64,000 bases of DNA from Orrella dioscoreae (GCF_900089455.2 NZ_LT907988.1:558001-622000), one strand, 5' to 3'. Positions 9,701-17,701 are shown, counted from the stretch's first letter. Translations and numbers: made by a program. Notes: generated by a model from the sequence alone, not told the origin.

Positions 9701-10644
9701 CCGTGGGCCGCGCGCCCATGCGCGAGCAGGTCGTGCACTTCGTCAACAAGAAGATGCCGGGCGGCCTGCCCAAGAAGACGGCGCGCAAGCTGCTGGACAT
9801 CGAGGATTCGGCCTATGTGCCCATCATCCGCGACCCCAAGCTGACCACGGCCGACACCGAGGCGGTGTTCTACTTCCCGGGTTGCGGCTCCGAGCGCCTG
9901 TTCTCGCAGGTGGGCCTGGCCACGCAGGCCATGCTGTGGCACGCGGGCGTGCAGACCGTGCTGCCGCCGGGCTACCTGTGCTGCGGCTATCCGCAGCGCG
10001 GCAACGGCATGACAGACAAGGCCGAGAAGATCATCACCGACAACCGGGTGCTCTTCCATCGCATGGCCAACACGCTGAACTACCTCGACATCAAGACGGT
10101 GGTGGTCAGCTGCGGCACCTGCTACGACCAGCTCGCGGGCTACGAATTCGAGAAGATCTTCCCGGGCTGCCGCCTGATCGACATCCACGAATACCTGCTG
10201 GAGAAGGGCATCAGGCTGGACGATGCCAAGGGCGTGCGCTACATGTACCACGACCCCTGCCACACGCCCATGAAGCTGCAGGATCCGATGAAGACGGTGA
10301 AGTCGCTGGTGGGCGAGGGCGCCATCAAGACCGACCGCTGCTGTGGCGAGTCGGGCACGCTGGCGGTCACGCGGCCGGACATCTCCACGCAGATCCGCTT
10401 CCGCAAGCAGGAAGAGATGCTGAAGAACACCGACACGCTGCGCCAGGATGGCTACGACGGCGAGGTGAAGGTGCTGACCTCCTGTCCGTCCTGCCTGCAG
10501 GGCCTGTCGCGCTACCAGGGCGACGTGGGCACCGAGGCCGACTACATCGTCGTCGAAATGGCGCGCCACATCCTGGGCGCCGACTGGATGGAGAAGTACG
10601 TCGACCGCGCGAATGCTGGCGGGATCGAGCGGGTGCTGGTGTAG
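6703..10644 (+). CDS. Large FAD/FMN-binding and 4Fe-4S oxidoreductase (DUF3683 / YdiJ-GlcD-GlcF-like)
   Basis: This 1313-residue protein combines several modules. The first ~170 residues resemble the DUF3683 extension. A vanillyl-alcohol-oxidase-type FAD domain follows ([14 protein letters not shown] near residue 211, then [13 protein letters not shown]). The FAD-linked C-terminal domain contains [14 protein letters not shown] and SGEHGIG. Next comes a ferredoxin-like region with two cysteine clusters ([11 protein letters not shown] and [12 protein letters not shown]), and the end has CCG-type domains ([40 protein letters not shown]). The arrangement fuses GlcD- and GlcF-like parts and predicts oxidation of a D-2-hydroxy acid such as D-lactate or D-2-hydroxyglutarate, with electrons passed to quinone. 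It is longer than E. coli YdiJ (about 1018 aa). It stands alone between two terminators. Confidence 0.88.
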   Translation: MNAPLATHLLTAALTPTEQSRLREIPYNYTSFSDREIVNRLLGEDAWQLLDDLRGERRTGRSARMLYEVLGDIWVVRRNPYLQDDLLDNPKRRKLLIEALEHRLREIDRRRATDDLDRDDKVAALLVRARAAIAAFEEGFEETQRLRKQVVKVLGRSTARDNIKFDGLSRVSHVTDATDWRVEYPFVVLTPDHENEMAALVRGCVELGMTIVPRGGGTGYTGGAIPLSWKSVVINTEKLDKLGEVESCTLPGLDSPVATVLSGAGVVTKRVAEAAERAGHVFAVDPTSAEASCVGGNVAMNAGGKKAVLWGTALDNLASWRMVDPDGNWLDTVRLDHNMGKIHDVDVARFELTWSDGAYKPGERVLRTRILEIEGRRFRKEGLGKDVTDKFLAGLPGVQKEGCDGLITSARWVLHRMPRHTRTVCMEFFGQARHAIPSIVEIKDFLDAEGRKGGAILAGLEHLDERYLRAVGYATKSKRGELPKMVLIGDIVGDDDNAVAAAASEVVRLANTRHGEGFVAVSPEARKKFWLDRSRTAAIARHTNAFKINEDVVIPLKRMGEYTDAIERINIELSTRNKLRLLDALDTYLQGPLAVAKPHHDDEHAESRAELLAEQTQRAQALIAEARQRWQWLLDNLDLPLADALPALPDVGLAAIIPELGARHAAQPGARVFDVVQDRTVRVSWKTEVRAGLEHIFGGADCAPVLAEAQAIHDRVLKSRVFVALHMHAGDGNVHTNIPVNSDDYGMLQEANQTVVRIMQIARELDGVISGEHGIGLTKYEFLTEAELAPFQQYKREVDPQGRFNAGKLLPGADLRHAWTPSFNLLGHESLIMQQSDIGSISHAIKDCLRCGKCKPVCATHVPRANLLYSPRNKILATSLLIEAFLYEEQTRRGISLKHWEEFEDVADHCTVCHKCYNPCPVDIDFGDVSMQMRALLRRMGRKSFNAGTTAAMFFLNAKDPATINATRKAMVGVGYKVQRLAHDVMASVARKQVDAPPATVGRAPMREQVVHFVNKKMPGGLPKKTARKLLDIEDSAYVPIIRDPKLTTADTEAVFYFPGCGSERLFSQVGLATQAMLWHAGVQTVLPPGYLCCGYPQRGNGMTDKAEKIITDNRVLFHRMANTLNYLDIKTVVVSCGTCYDQLAGYEFEKIFPGCRLIDIHEYLLEKGIRLDDAKGVRYMYHDPCHTPMKLQDPMKTVKSLVGEGAIKTDRCCGESGTLAVTRPDISTQIRFRKQEEMLKNTDTLRQDGYDGEVKVLTSCPSCLQGLSRYQGDVGTEADYIVVEMARHILGADWMEKYVDRANAGGIERVLV

Positions 10645-10670
10645 GCTGACGGCCTGTTGGCAAGAAAGAA

Positions 10671-10703
10671 GCCGGGCGCCGCGGTGAGCGGGCCCGGCTT
10701 TTT
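10671..10703. terminator. Bidirectional terminator
   Basis: GCCGGGC (10671-10677) pairs with GCCCGGC (10692-10698). Five T follow on the + strand, and a TTCTTTCTT stretch follows on the - strand. It can end both the large dehydrogenase transcript (+) and the yefM-yoeB transcript (-). Confidence 0.8.
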
Positions 10704-10786
10704 CATGTGCGGCGCTGCTGGCGGATCCGCCGCCGGCAGAGGCCGCGCAGCAGCAGGACTGCGCACACGGACACGGCGAGCGACAT
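10703..10786 (-). CDS. Possible 27-residue hydrophobic/Arg-rich small ORF downstream of yoeB
   Basis: This ATG-initiated frame has a strong Shine-Dalgarno, GGAAGGGG, five bases before the ATG, and begins 26 bp after the yoeB stop on the same strand. It encodes one hydrophobic segment (LAVSVCAVLLLRGL) followed by an Arg/Gln-rich tail, and its stop codon touches the terminator stem-loop. The good ribosome-binding site is the main argument. At 27 codons a chance ORF cannot be excluded, and I recognise no family. Confidence 0.3.
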   Translation of the reverse strand: MSLAVSVCAVLLLRGLCRRRIRQQRRT

Positions 10787-10812
10787 GAGCGCCCCTTCCG
10801 GTGGTGCCGGCG

Positions 10813-11079
10813 TCAGTAGTGATATCGGCATTGGATGACGATCAGTTGTTCGTCTTCCACGCAGTAGACCAGCCGGTGCTCCTCGTCGATGCGCCGTGAC
10901 CAGAAGCCCTGCAGGTCGCCTTTCAAGGGCTCGGGCTTGCCGATGCCTTCGAAAGGCGTGCGCAAGGTGTGGTCGATGAGCTGGTTGATGCGTTTTCTTT
11001 TCTTCGGGTCGTCTTGCCAGGAGAGGTAGTCTTCCCAGCCATGCTTGTCGAAACAGACGCCCTTGGGCGGTGGAGTCAT
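10813..11079 (-). CDS. yoeB: YoeB/Txe-family mRNA interferase toxin
   Basis: The 88-residue protein matches the small RelE-fold YoeB family, ribosome-associated endoribonucleases that cleave mRNA in the A site. The family hallmarks are visible: a basic KKRKRIN helix, the PLKGDLQGFWSRRID segment, and the terminal CRYHY with the C-terminal catalytic-type His/Tyr. Length is within a few residues of E. coli YoeB (84). Its ATG overlaps the antitoxin stop as ATGA, typical of coupled toxin-antitoxin genes. It looks intact. Confidence 0.93.
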   Translation of the reverse strand: MTPPPKGVCFDKHGWEDYLSWQDDPKKRKRINQLIDHTLRTPFEGIGKPEPLKGDLQGFWSRRIDEEHRLVYCVEDEQLIVIQCRYHY

Positions 11080-11342
11080 GCTTGCTCGTCAGGATGGATG
11101 AGATTCCGTGCCTGGTAAGCCTTGTCGCGGACGTTCGCCACCGACACGCGCAGCCGTGCCGCGTTTGCCGGGGAGCGCAGGAGGTGGAGCGTTTCCATGA
11201 TGCCGTCGTAGTGCGCCTTCGACATGACGACGGCATCGGGCCCGTCCCTGCGCGTGATGACGGTGACGTCCGCGTCATCGCTGACCTGATCCAGGACGGC
11301 TTTCAGGCCGTTGCGGGCATCGGTGTAGTTGACGATTTTCAT
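11076..11342 (-). CDS. yefM: YefM/Phd-family antitoxin
   Basis: The protein has 88 residues from the ATG at 11342; the frame is open upstream, but the family begins at this Met (MKIVNYTDARNGLK). The N-terminal half is the Phd/YefM DNA-binding fold (VTVITRRDGPDAVVMSKAHYDGIMETLHLL), and the charged C-terminal half is the expected toxin-neutralising tail. It precedes yoeB and overlaps it by 4 bp. A palindromic operator with two TGTACA cores lies 43-67 bp upstream, so the complex probably autoregulates the pair. Confidence 0.92.
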   Translation of the reverse strand: MKIVNYTDARNGLKAVLDQVSDDADVTVITRRDGPDAVVMSKAHYDGIMETLHLLRSPANAARLRVSVANVRDKAYQARNLIHPDEQA

Positions 11343-11384
11343 GGCTTTTGGGGCGGGGGGCCAGCTCGCACGAAGACGGAAATG

Positions 11385-11425
11385 ACATGTACAGATAATT
11401 GTACATGTCGGCCGGGAATGAACAA
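11385..11425 (-). promoter_or_regulatory. yefM-yoeB promoter/operator with paired TGTACA cores
   Basis: ACATGTAC (11385-11392) and GTACATGT (11401-11408) form an inverted repeat containing two TGTACA hexamers (11388-11393 and 11400-11405) whose centres are 12 bp apart. The E. coli YefM operator uses the same core and spacing. On the - strand TACAAT (11398-11403) can serve as -10 and TTGTTC (11420-11425) as -35 with a 16-bp spacer, so the operator overlaps the promoter. Confidence 0.8.
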
Positions 11426-11456
11426 GGCCGGGGCAGGATGATTCCGCCCCGGCCTT
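11418..11456 (-). terminator. Terminator of the pxp/TRAP operon
   Basis: A perfect 11-bp stem (AAGGCCGGGGC, 11424-11434, with GCCCCGGCCTT, 11446-11456) lies 20 bp beyond the dctM-like stop on the - strand. It is followed by the T-rich TTGTTCATT, which overlaps the proposed -35 of the toxin-antitoxin promoter. Confidence 0.7.
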
Positions 11457-11475
11457 GGCGTCGCTCATGATTTGC

Positions 11476-12768
11476 CTACAGCATCGCCTTCGGCAGCCAC
11501 ACCGCCAGCCACGGCGCGAACCACAGCAGGGCCACAGCCAGGAGCAGCAGGAAGAAGAATGGCATCGTCGCCCTTGCGATGGTGAACATGTCCCTGCCCG
11601 TCAGCGATTGCAGCACGAACAGGTTGAAGCCCACGGGCGGCGTGATCTGCGCCATCTCGACCACCAGGATCACGAAAATCCCGAACCAGATCAGGTCGAT
11701 GCCGGCGGCGGTGACGGTCGGCAGCAACACCGCCGAGGTCAGCACGATCATCGAGACGCCGTCCAGGAAGCAGCCCAGGACGATGAAGATGATCGTCAGC
11801 ATGATGATCAGGCCGCCGGGGCTGAGGCCCATGTTGGAAATGCCTTGCGCGATGGCAGCGGGCAGTCCGATGAAGGCCGTGGCCGTGGTGAGGAAACCCG
11901 CCGAGGCGATGATGAAGCCGATCATGCAGGAAATGCGGGTGGCCGCCATGGCGCTTTCCCAGAAGACCTTCCACGTCATGCTGCCCGAAACCACGGACAG
12001 GATCAGCGAGCCCAGCACGCCCAGGGCGGCGGCCTCGGTGGGCGTGGCGATGCCGGTGTAGATCGAGCCGATGATGGCGGCGATGAGCAGCACCGTCGGG
12101 ATCAGCAGGCGGGATTCCCAGAGCTTCTCCTTCAGGGTGGTGCGCGCTTCGGCTGCCGGAACCTTCGAGGGGTTGCGCATCGCCCAGATGGCGATGAAGC
12201 CCGAGAACAGCAGGATGAGCAGCAGCCCCGGCAGCACGCCCGCGATGAACAGCCGCGCGATCGAGACCTCGGCGGTGATGCCGTAGACGATCATCATGAT
12301 GGAGGGCGGGATCATCAGGCCGAGCGTGCCGGAGCCCGCCAGCGAGCCGATCACCATCCGCTCGTCATAGCCGCGTCGTGTCAGTTCGGGCACGGTCATG
12401 CGGCCGATGGTGGCCGCCGTGGCGGCCGACGAGCCGCAGATGGCCGCGAAGATGCCGCAGCCCACCACATTGCAGTGAAGCAGGCGGCCCGGCAGGCGGT
12501 TCAGCCAGGGCACCAGGCCCTTGAACATGTCCTCGGAGACGCGGCTGCGCGTCAGGATCTCGCCCATCCAGATGAACATGGGCAGTGCCGTCAGCGACCA
12601 GGCGCTGGCCGCGCCCCAGGTCGTATTGGCCATGAGCGGGCCGGGCAGCGTGTCGGTGAAGACGGTCAGCGTGGCCCAGCCCAGGGCGAAGAGGGCAATG
12701 CCGATCCAGACGCCGCCCAGCAGCAGCGCGAAAAGCAGGCCGAGCACGAATACGGTTTCGATGACCAT
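11476..12768 (-). CDS. TRAP transporter large permease (DctM family)
   Basis: At 430 residues with about a dozen hydrophobic helices, it matches the DctM subunit of tripartite ATP-independent periplasmic transporters, which carries solute across the inner membrane driven by an ion gradient. Family features include GSSAATAATIGRMTVPEL near residue 112 and the later GCFLDGVSMIVLT and ITPPVGFN segments. It is the last gene of a seven-gene - strand operon and lies 12 bp after the DctQ subunit. Operon context points to uptake of 5-oxoproline or a related carboxylate. Confidence 0.93.
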   Translation of the reverse strand: MVIETVFVLGLLFALLLGGVWIGIALFALGWATLTVFTDTLPGPLMANTTWGAASAWSLTALPMFIWMGEILTRSRVSEDMFKGLVPWLNRLPGRLLHCNVVGCGIFAAICGSSAATAATIGRMTVPELTRRGYDERMVIGSLAGSGTLGLMIPPSIMMIVYGITAEVSIARLFIAGVLPGLLLILLFSGFIAIWAMRNPSKVPAAEARTTLKEKLWESRLLIPTVLLIAAIIGSIYTGIATPTEAAALGVLGSLILSVVSGSMTWKVFWESAMAATRISCMIGFIIASAGFLTTATAFIGLPAAIAQGISNMGLSPGGLIIMLTIIFIVLGCFLDGVSMIVLTSAVLLPTVTAAGIDLIWFGIFVILVVEMAQITPPVGFNLFVLQSLTGRDMFTIARATMPFFFLLLLAVALLWFAPWLAVWLPKAML

Positions 12769-12780
12769 GATGCGCGCTCC

Positions 12781-13299
12781 TCAGATCTGCTCGGTCATGG
12801 AGACCGGCTTGGCGACAAGATAGGAAGGATCCTTGCCGCGCAGCGCGCAGAGGAGGTCGTCGGTCAGTGCGATGAACATGATCAGCGCACCCACGGCCAT
12901 GCCGATCTGGGGGATCCACAGGGGCACCGGCACCATGCCTTGCGTGACCTCGCCGAACTGGTGTGATTCGATCATGCCCGTGATGGCGTACCAGGCGAAG
13001 ATGCCCATGAATACCGTGGCCACCAGCAGGCACAGCATTTCGGCGATCTTGCGGTACGAGGGAGCCAGGCGCTCGATGAGCAACGAGACACGGATGTGCT
13101 CGTTCTTGCGCAGCGTGGAGGCCAGCGCGAGGAAGGTGGACGCGGCCATGCACCAGCCCGCGAACTCGTCCATGGAATAGAGTTCCAGGCCAAGTATGCG
13201 TCCGGCGATCGTCGCAAGGGTCAGGACGGCGATGGCGATGAGGAACAGGCAGGCGAGCACGCCCGCCGACTTGTAGAGGGTATTGAGAGCTTGCCGCAT
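12781..13299 (-). CDS. TRAP transporter small permease (DctQ family)
   Basis: This 172-residue protein has four predicted membrane helices, the expected length and topology of DctQ, the small membrane partner of DctM. The conserved pattern after the first helix (LELYSMDEFAGWCMAASTFLALAS) is present. The gene lies between the DctP-like receptor and DctM. The 110-bp gap upstream is G+C-rich and could fold, which might tune expression of receptor relative to permease. Confidence 0.9.
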   Translation of the reverse strand: MRQALNTLYKSAGVLACLFLIAIAVLTLATIAGRILGLELYSMDEFAGWCMAASTFLALASTLRKNEHIRVSLLIERLAPSYRKIAEMLCLLVATVFMGIFAWYAITGMIESHQFGEVTQGMVPVPLWIPQIGMAVGALIMFIALTDDLLCALRGKDPSYLVAKPVSMTEQI

Positions 13300-13409
13300 G
13301 ACGGCCCCCTTGAATCGTTGTTAGGGTCGGCGGCGGCCACGGGCCGTCCCGCTGCGCGCCGCCGTGGGCCCGCTGCGCTCGGCCAGGCCGGCCGGCGCCG
13401 GGCCAGTGG

Positions 13410-14378
13410 TCAGCGCTTGAGGACGGGTTCCAGCGCCGCGCGCTCTTCGGGGGTGAGCTTGGCCAGCCAGTCCTTTGCCATCTCGCCGCCGACGCGGGTG
13501 AAATCGGTCATCAGCGCGGGCGGCACGTCCAGCACCGTCAGCTTGTTTTCCTTGAGCTTGCCGATGTTGGTGGCGTTCTCCTCGGCGCTCATTTCCCAGC
13601 CGCGGGCCTCCGCGCGGGCGGCCGCTTCGGTGACCGCCTTCCTGGTGGGCTCGTCGAGCTTGTTCCAGGCGGCCTTGTTCACGAACACGATGTTCTGCGG
13701 GAACATGGTGGGAACGCTGTAGAAGTGGCTCAGGTAGTCCCAGGCCTGCGTGTCCACGCCGGTGGTGGACGAGGTCATCATGGCGTCGACCAGACCCGTC
13801 AGGAAGGCCTGCGGGATGTCGGCGGCCTGCACCACGGTGGGCACGGCGCCCAGGCGCTTGGCGAAGTCGGCCGTGCTGGGGCTGGGGGCGCGGAACTTCA
13901 GGCCCTTGAAGTCGCCGATGGCATTGAGCTCACGCTTGGCATAGATGCCTTGCGCGGGCCAGGCCACCGAATACAGCACGTGCAGGTTCTGGCGGTCCAG
14001 GCGCGCCGTGACCAGCGGACGCGCGGCGGCCCACAGCTTCTGCGCGTCGGCGTGGCCGGCGCTCATGAAGGGGATGCTGTCGAAGGAGTACAGCGGCGTT
14101 TCGTTGGCCATGGTGCCCAGGAAGATTTCCCCTGCCTGCACCTGGCCGGTCTGCACCGCGCGCTTGATCTCGGGCATCTTGATGAGCGCGCCGCCCGAGT
14201 GCAGCGTGATCTTCAGCTTGCCGCCGGTGGACGTGTCCACGTCCTCGATGAACTGCTTGAGGTTGCGCGTGTGGAAGTTGGTTTCCGGATACGCGGTGGG
14301 CAGCGTCCAGGTGCTTTGCGCCAGCGCGGGGCCGGCGGCCAGCAGGCCGGTCAGTGCAACGGTGTGCAGCAGTTTCAT
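13410..14378 (-). CDS. TRAP transporter solute-binding protein (DctP family)
   Basis: From the ATG at 14378 this is a 322-residue exported protein. A signal peptide ends near GPALAQS, and the mature part has the DctP/TeaA layout: TYPET/YPETNFH start, HSGGALIKMPEIKRAVQTGQVQAGE, and a central GLKFRAPS segment preceding a conserved Arg region. The frame is open further upstream but encodes no recognisable sequence there, and only this Met gives a signal peptide. It captures the substrate in the periplasm and delivers it to the DctQM pair encoded just downstream. The genes before it encode a 5-oxoprolinase complex, which suggests a cyclic or dicarboxylic amino-acid-derived ligand. Confidence 0.92.
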   Translation of the reverse strand: MKLLHTVALTGLLAAGPALAQSTWTLPTAYPETNFHTRNLKQFIEDVDTSTGGKLKITLHSGGALIKMPEIKRAVQTGQVQAGEIFLGTMANETPLYSFDSIPFMSAGHADAQKLWAAARPLVTARLDRQNLHVLYSVAWPAQGIYAKRELNAIGDFKGLKFRAPSPSTADFAKRLGAVPTVVQAADIPQAFLTGLVDAMMTSSTTGVDTQAWDYLSHFYSVPTMFPQNIVFVNKAAWNKLDEPTRKAVTEAAARAEARGWEMSAEENATNIGKLKENKLTVLDVPPALMTDFTRVGGEMAKDWLAKLTPEERAALEPVLKR

Positions 14379-14478
14379 GGCAGTTCCCCTTGTAGAACTT
14401 TCACGCCGGTCTGTTTCGCGGCGTGGTGTTACGCGGCGCGCGTGGTCCGCGCGTCCGTCGAATATGTGCGCGCCAGGA

Positions 14479-15252
14479 TCAAGCCTGGCGCTGCATGGTC
14501 CTGATCGCGATGCCCGCGTCCGCCAGCGCGGCACGGATGCCGCGCGCGAACGTGACGGCGCCGGGCTGGTCGCCGTGGATGCACAGCGTGTCGGCGCGAA
14601 CCGTCACGTCCTGGCCGTCGGCGCTGCGCACCTTGCCTTCCTGCACCATGCGCAGCACCTGCGCGATGGAGGCCTCCAGGGTCTCGATCATGGCGCCGGG
14701 CTGGCCGCGCGGCGTCAGCGTGCCGTCCGCCTGGTAGCTGCGGTCGGCGAAGACTTCGCTGGCGGTGATCAGGCCCACGTCTTCGGCCGCGCGCACCAGC
14801 GCGCTGCCGGCCAGGCCATAGAAGACAAGGCCCGCGTCCACGTCTCGCACGGCGCGGGCAATGGCCTCGGCCAGCGGGGCGGACTTGGCCGCCATGTTGT
14901 AGAGCGCCCCGTGGGCCTTCACGTGATGCAGCCGCGCGCCTTGCGAGGCGGCCACGCCAGCCAGCGCACCCACCTGGTACACGGTGATGTCGTAGGCTTC
15001 CTGGGGCGTGATGGGAATGTTGCGCCGGCCGAAACCGGGCAGGTCGTTCAGGCCGGGGTGCGCGCCCAGCGCGACACCCTGTGCCAGTGCGGCCGCGACG
15101 GTCTTGCGCGCGATGGCGGGGTCGCCGCCGTGGAAACCGCAGGCGATGTTGGCCGAGGTCACGTGCGGCAGCACGTTCAGGTCGTCGCCCATGACCCAGG
15201 GCCCATAGCTCTCGCCCATGTCACAGTTCAGATCGATGCTGCGCGCCGTCAT
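14479..15252 (-). CDS. pxpA: 5-oxoprolinase subunit A (LamB/YcsF family)
   Basis: This 257-residue LamB/YcsF family protein matches family length. It begins with the typical IDLNCDMGES motif and contains NIACGFHGGDP, GAHPGLND and KAHGALYN. PxpA acts with PxpB and PxpC in the ATP-dependent opening of 5-oxoproline (pyroglutamate) to glutamate. It is encoded directly after PxpC with a 4-bp ATGA overlap, giving the order pxpB-pxpC-pxpA. All three subunits are present and look intact. Confidence 0.93.
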   Translation of the reverse strand: MTARSIDLNCDMGESYGPWVMGDDLNVLPHVTSANIACGFHGGDPAIARKTVAAALAQGVALGAHPGLNDLPGFGRRNIPITPQEAYDITVYQVGALAGVAASQGARLHHVKAHGALYNMAAKSAPLAEAIARAVRDVDAGLVFYGLAGSALVRAAEDVGLITASEVFADRSYQADGTLTPRGQPGAMIETLEASIAQVLRMVQEGKVRSADGQDVTVRADTLCIHGDQPGAVTFARGIRAALADAGIAIRTMQRQA

Positions 15253-16259
15253 GCGGTCTCCTTCAGGTGCCTGCGTTGCAGATCGCGCAGCCCCGCCAGC
15301 TGCCCATGCAGGCGAGCGTAAGCCTGCTCCCGGCGTGCGTCCAGCGCCTGGGCCTCTGCCAGCGTCACCGCCGCGAAGCGGACCGTGTCGCCGGGGCCCA
15401 GTTGCCCGAGCAGCGGCAGGTCGACCTGGATGACCTGCGCGATCTTCGGGTAGCCGCCGGTGGTCTGGCGGTCGGCCATCAGCACGATGGGATCACCGCC
15501 CGAGGGCACCTGCACGGTGCCGAAACTGATGGCTTCCGAGAGTTGCTGCGTGGGCTTCGTCATGGTCAGCGACGGCCCCTTCAGGCGGTAGCCCATGCGT
15601 TCGGATTGCGGGCTGATGCGGAAGGGCTGTTCCAGCAGGGCCGCGCGGCTGTCGGGCGTGAAGGCTTCCCACTGGCTGCCTTCGGTCACGCGCACGGTGT
15701 CGCGCGCCGATGCGCGCACCGCCGCGGGCAGCGTGATGCGCAATTCCCACAGCGCGGCGTCCAGCGCGGCCAGTTCGGCATCCTTCAGTCGGATGGGCTG
15801 GTTCAGGCGCAGGGTGTCGCCCTTGGCCAGCGCGCGTCCCTGGAAGCCGCCGAAGCCGCTGCGCAGATAGGTGCTGTCGCTGCCCATCATGCGATCCAGC
15901 GCGCAGCCGCCGCGTATCGCCAGGTAGGCGCGCGTGCCCGACACCCGGCCGCCGAAGGCGAGCAGGTCACCGGACTGGGCCAGCACGGGGCGGTGCGGCG
16001 GCAGGGGCTTGCCATTGAGCGTGGCGCCCAGGTCCGCGCCCGCCAGCGCAATACAGGCGGCGGATTCAAAACAGAGCAGCGGCCCGGTCAGCGTGATTTC
16101 CAGCGTGGCGCAGTCGGCCTCGTTGCCGGCCAGCAGGTTCGCCAGCCGGTGCGCGGCCGCGTCCATGGCGCCGGCCACGGGGATGCCCAGGTGCTGGCTG
16201 CCGTGGCGGCCCAGATCCTGGAAGGTGGACAGCATGCCGGGTTTCAGCACCTTGATCAT
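15249..16259 (-). CDS. pxpC: 5-oxoprolinase subunit C (biotin-dependent carboxyltransferase-like, AHS2)
   Basis: The 336 residues match the AHS2/KipA domain (PxpC). It begins IKVLKPGMLSTFQDLGRHGSQHLGIPVAGAMD-like, and contains the typical RGG, GSDSTYLRSGFGG and MADRQTTGGYPKIA segments of the family. It pairs with PxpB to form the kinase-like/oxoprolinase heteromer. The start overlaps the pxpB end and the stop overlaps the pxpA start, so the three are tightly coupled. Related proteins occur in urea carboxylase and allophanate systems, but the LamB/YcsF neighbour makes oxoprolinase the better call. Confidence 0.92.
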   Translation of the reverse strand: MIKVLKPGMLSTFQDLGRHGSQHLGIPVAGAMDAAAHRLANLLAGNEADCATLEITLTGPLLCFESAACIALAGADLGATLNGKPLPPHRPVLAQSGDLLAFGGRVSGTRAYLAIRGGCALDRMMGSDSTYLRSGFGGFQGRALAKGDTLRLNQPIRLKDAELAALDAALWELRITLPAAVRASARDTVRVTEGSQWEAFTPDSRAALLEQPFRISPQSERMGYRLKGPSLTMTKPTQQLSEAISFGTVQVPSGGDPIVLMADRQTTGGYPKIAQVIQVDLPLLGQLGPGDTVRFAAVTLAEAQALDARREQAYARLHGQLAGLRDLQRRHLKETA

Positions 16260-17047
16260 GCTGGTTTTCCGGTAGTGGGCGCAGCGGGCTGACGGGCTTG
16301 CAGTTCCGCGCGCATGGCGCGAAAGCGCGCCTCGCTGATGGGCACGAAGCGCACGCGGTCGCCCGGCGAAAGCAGCGCGGGCGGATCCCGTTGCGCGTCG
16401 AACATGACCAGCGGCGTTGCGCCCAGGATGTGCCAGCCGCCGGGCAGGCGGTTGGGATAGATGACGGTCTGCCGGTTGGCGATGGCGATGGAGCCCGCGG
16501 GCACTTCGGTTCGCGGTTCGTCGCGGCGCGGCAGGTTCAGTTCGTGCAGGCCGAGATAGGCGTGCCCCGGCGCAAAGCCCAGCATGTAGACCATGCAGGG
16601 CTCGCTGCTGTGCAGGGCGATGATTTCGTCGGGGGTGCGGCCACAGGCGCGGGCCACGTCCTCGAGGTCGGGCCCGTGTTCGCCGCCGTAGCAGACGGGA
16701 ATCTCGACGTCGCGTCCGGCTTCGTCGGCGGCATCGAGGCCCGCTTCGATCAGCGCGCGCACCTGGGCCGACAGCGTGTCCCAGGTGGGGCCGGATCCGT
16801 CAGGCAGCGGCGCGTAGTGCACCGCCACCGCCACGAAGGACGGCACGACATCCGTGACGCCAGGCAGCGCGGCCTCGCGCAGTTTCTGCGCGAGGGCCAG
16901 GCACAGGCGCCCCGTTTCCGGGGCGATGGCATCGCCGAAATTGACGATCAGGCAGCGGTCGCCCTGGGGGCGCAAGCGCCACCCGGGCGCCGCGGCGCTG
17001 TCGGAGCTGCCTTGGGTCGACGGGGCAGCGCTCATGCGCGCAGCCAT
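16256..17047 (-). CDS. pxpB: 5-oxoprolinase subunit B (AHS1 / KipI family)
   Basis: This 263-residue AHS1 (KipI-like) protein carries the family segments VCYGGEHGPDLEDVA, HSSEPCMVYMLGFAPGHAYLG and GSIAIANRQTVIYP-type motifs. A second Met four codons in (17035) could be the start instead. It begins 3 bp after the VOC gene stop and overlaps pxpC by 4 bp. With PxpA and PxpC it should convert 5-oxoproline to glutamate with ATP. Confidence 0.92.
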   Translation of the reverse strand: MAARMSAAPSTQGSSDSAAAPGWRLRPQGDRCLIVNFGDAIAPETGRLCLALAQKLREAALPGVTDVVPSFVAVAVHYAPLPDGSGPTWDTLSAQVRALIEAGLDAADEAGRDVEIPVCYGGEHGPDLEDVARACGRTPDEIIALHSSEPCMVYMLGFAPGHAYLGLHELNLPRRDEPRTEVPAGSIAIANRQTVIYPNRLPGGWHILGATPLVMFDAQRDPPALLSPGDRVRFVPISEARFRAMRAELQARQPAAPTTGKPA

Positions 17048-17050
17048 GCC

Positions 17051-17482
17051 TTACTTGGCGAACAGCGAATCGAGGTTCTTGAACGACTTGAGTTCGATGG
17101 CATTGCTCGACGGATCCAGGAAGAACATCGTGGCCTGCTCACCCACTTCACCCTTGAAGCGGATGTACGGCTCGATGATGAACTTCGTACCGGCATCGGT
17201 CAATTTCTTGGCCAGGGCTTCCCACTGTTCCAGGTTCAGCACGGCGCCGAAGTGGCGCACGGGGACGTTCTTGGAGTCCACGGCGCTGGTGGTGACCGGG
17301 GTGCACTCTTCGGGCGCCAGGTGGGCGACGATCTGGTGGCCATAGAAGTTGAAGTCGATCCACTCCGACGAGCTACGGCCTTCCGGACAGCCCAGCAGGT
17401 CGCCGTAGAAGGCACGGGCTTCGGCCAGGTCGCGCACGGGGAACGCGAGGTGGAAGGGGGGCATGGCGGCTTGGGTGCTCAT
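17051..17482 (-). CDS. VOC (glyoxalase/dioxygenase-fold) family protein, first gene of the pxp-TRAP operon
   Basis: The ATG at 17482 gives 143 residues; the frame extends upstream through the promoter region but is not protein-like there. The sequence is a single vicinal-oxygen-chelate fold: FHLAFPVRDLAEARAFYGDLLGC at the start, a central histidine (YGHQIVAHL), and FFLDPSSNAIELKSF at the end. The first His and terminal Glu are in the usual metal-ligand positions, so an active metalloenzyme is plausible. An SD-like GGAG lies about 12 bases before the ATG, a little far. The role in a 5-oxoproline operon is not obvious. Confidence 0.85.
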   Translation of the reverse strand: MSTQAAMPPFHLAFPVRDLAEARAFYGDLLGCPEGRSSSEWIDFNFYGHQIVAHLAPEECTPVTTSAVDSKNVPVRHFGAVLNLEQWEALAKKLTDAGTKFIIEPYIRFKGEVGEQATMFFLDPSSNAIELKSFKNLDSLFAK

Positions 17483-17618
17483 GGAACTGAAAACTCCGAA
17501 AATACGAGGGCTTGAATGAAGGATTCCGGGTGGGCGGCGGGCTTGGGAACCGGCGTGCCGCATCCAGCGAAAGGCAAGTTTAGACCTTGTTTTTTCGATA
17601 TAAAAACGATATTTTTTG

Positions 17619-17633
17619 ATTCTTAGCAAGAAT
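17619..17633. promoter_or_regulatory. LysR-type operator candidate between VOC and lysR genes
   Basis: ATTCTT-AGC-AAGAAT is a perfect inverted repeat containing the T-N11-A pattern (T at 17620, A at 17632) of LysR-type sites. It lies in an A+T-rich stretch (about 17580-17645), unlike the surrounding G+C-rich DNA, with nearby CGATAT repeats and TTGATCAA. Its position between divergent genes fits autoregulation plus operon control. Confidence 0.65.
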
Positions 17634-17701
17634 ATTATTGATCAATCACGCCGGCACGCCTGGCCTTGTGCTCGCCCTGGTTCCGTCCCGACCCCGCTGC
17701 C

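Noticed and set aside
6697-10569. A 1290-codon open frame on the - strand opposite the large dehydrogenase
   Set aside because: It mirrors a high-G+C gene with strong third-position bias; the translation is His/Ala/Arg/Gln-rich without domains, while the + strand frame has complete family motifs.
13300-13409. G+C-rich gap between dctP- and dctQ-like genes as a possible small RNA or gene
   Set aside because: It can form hairpins but has no promoter, T-run or ORF with a ribosome-binding site.
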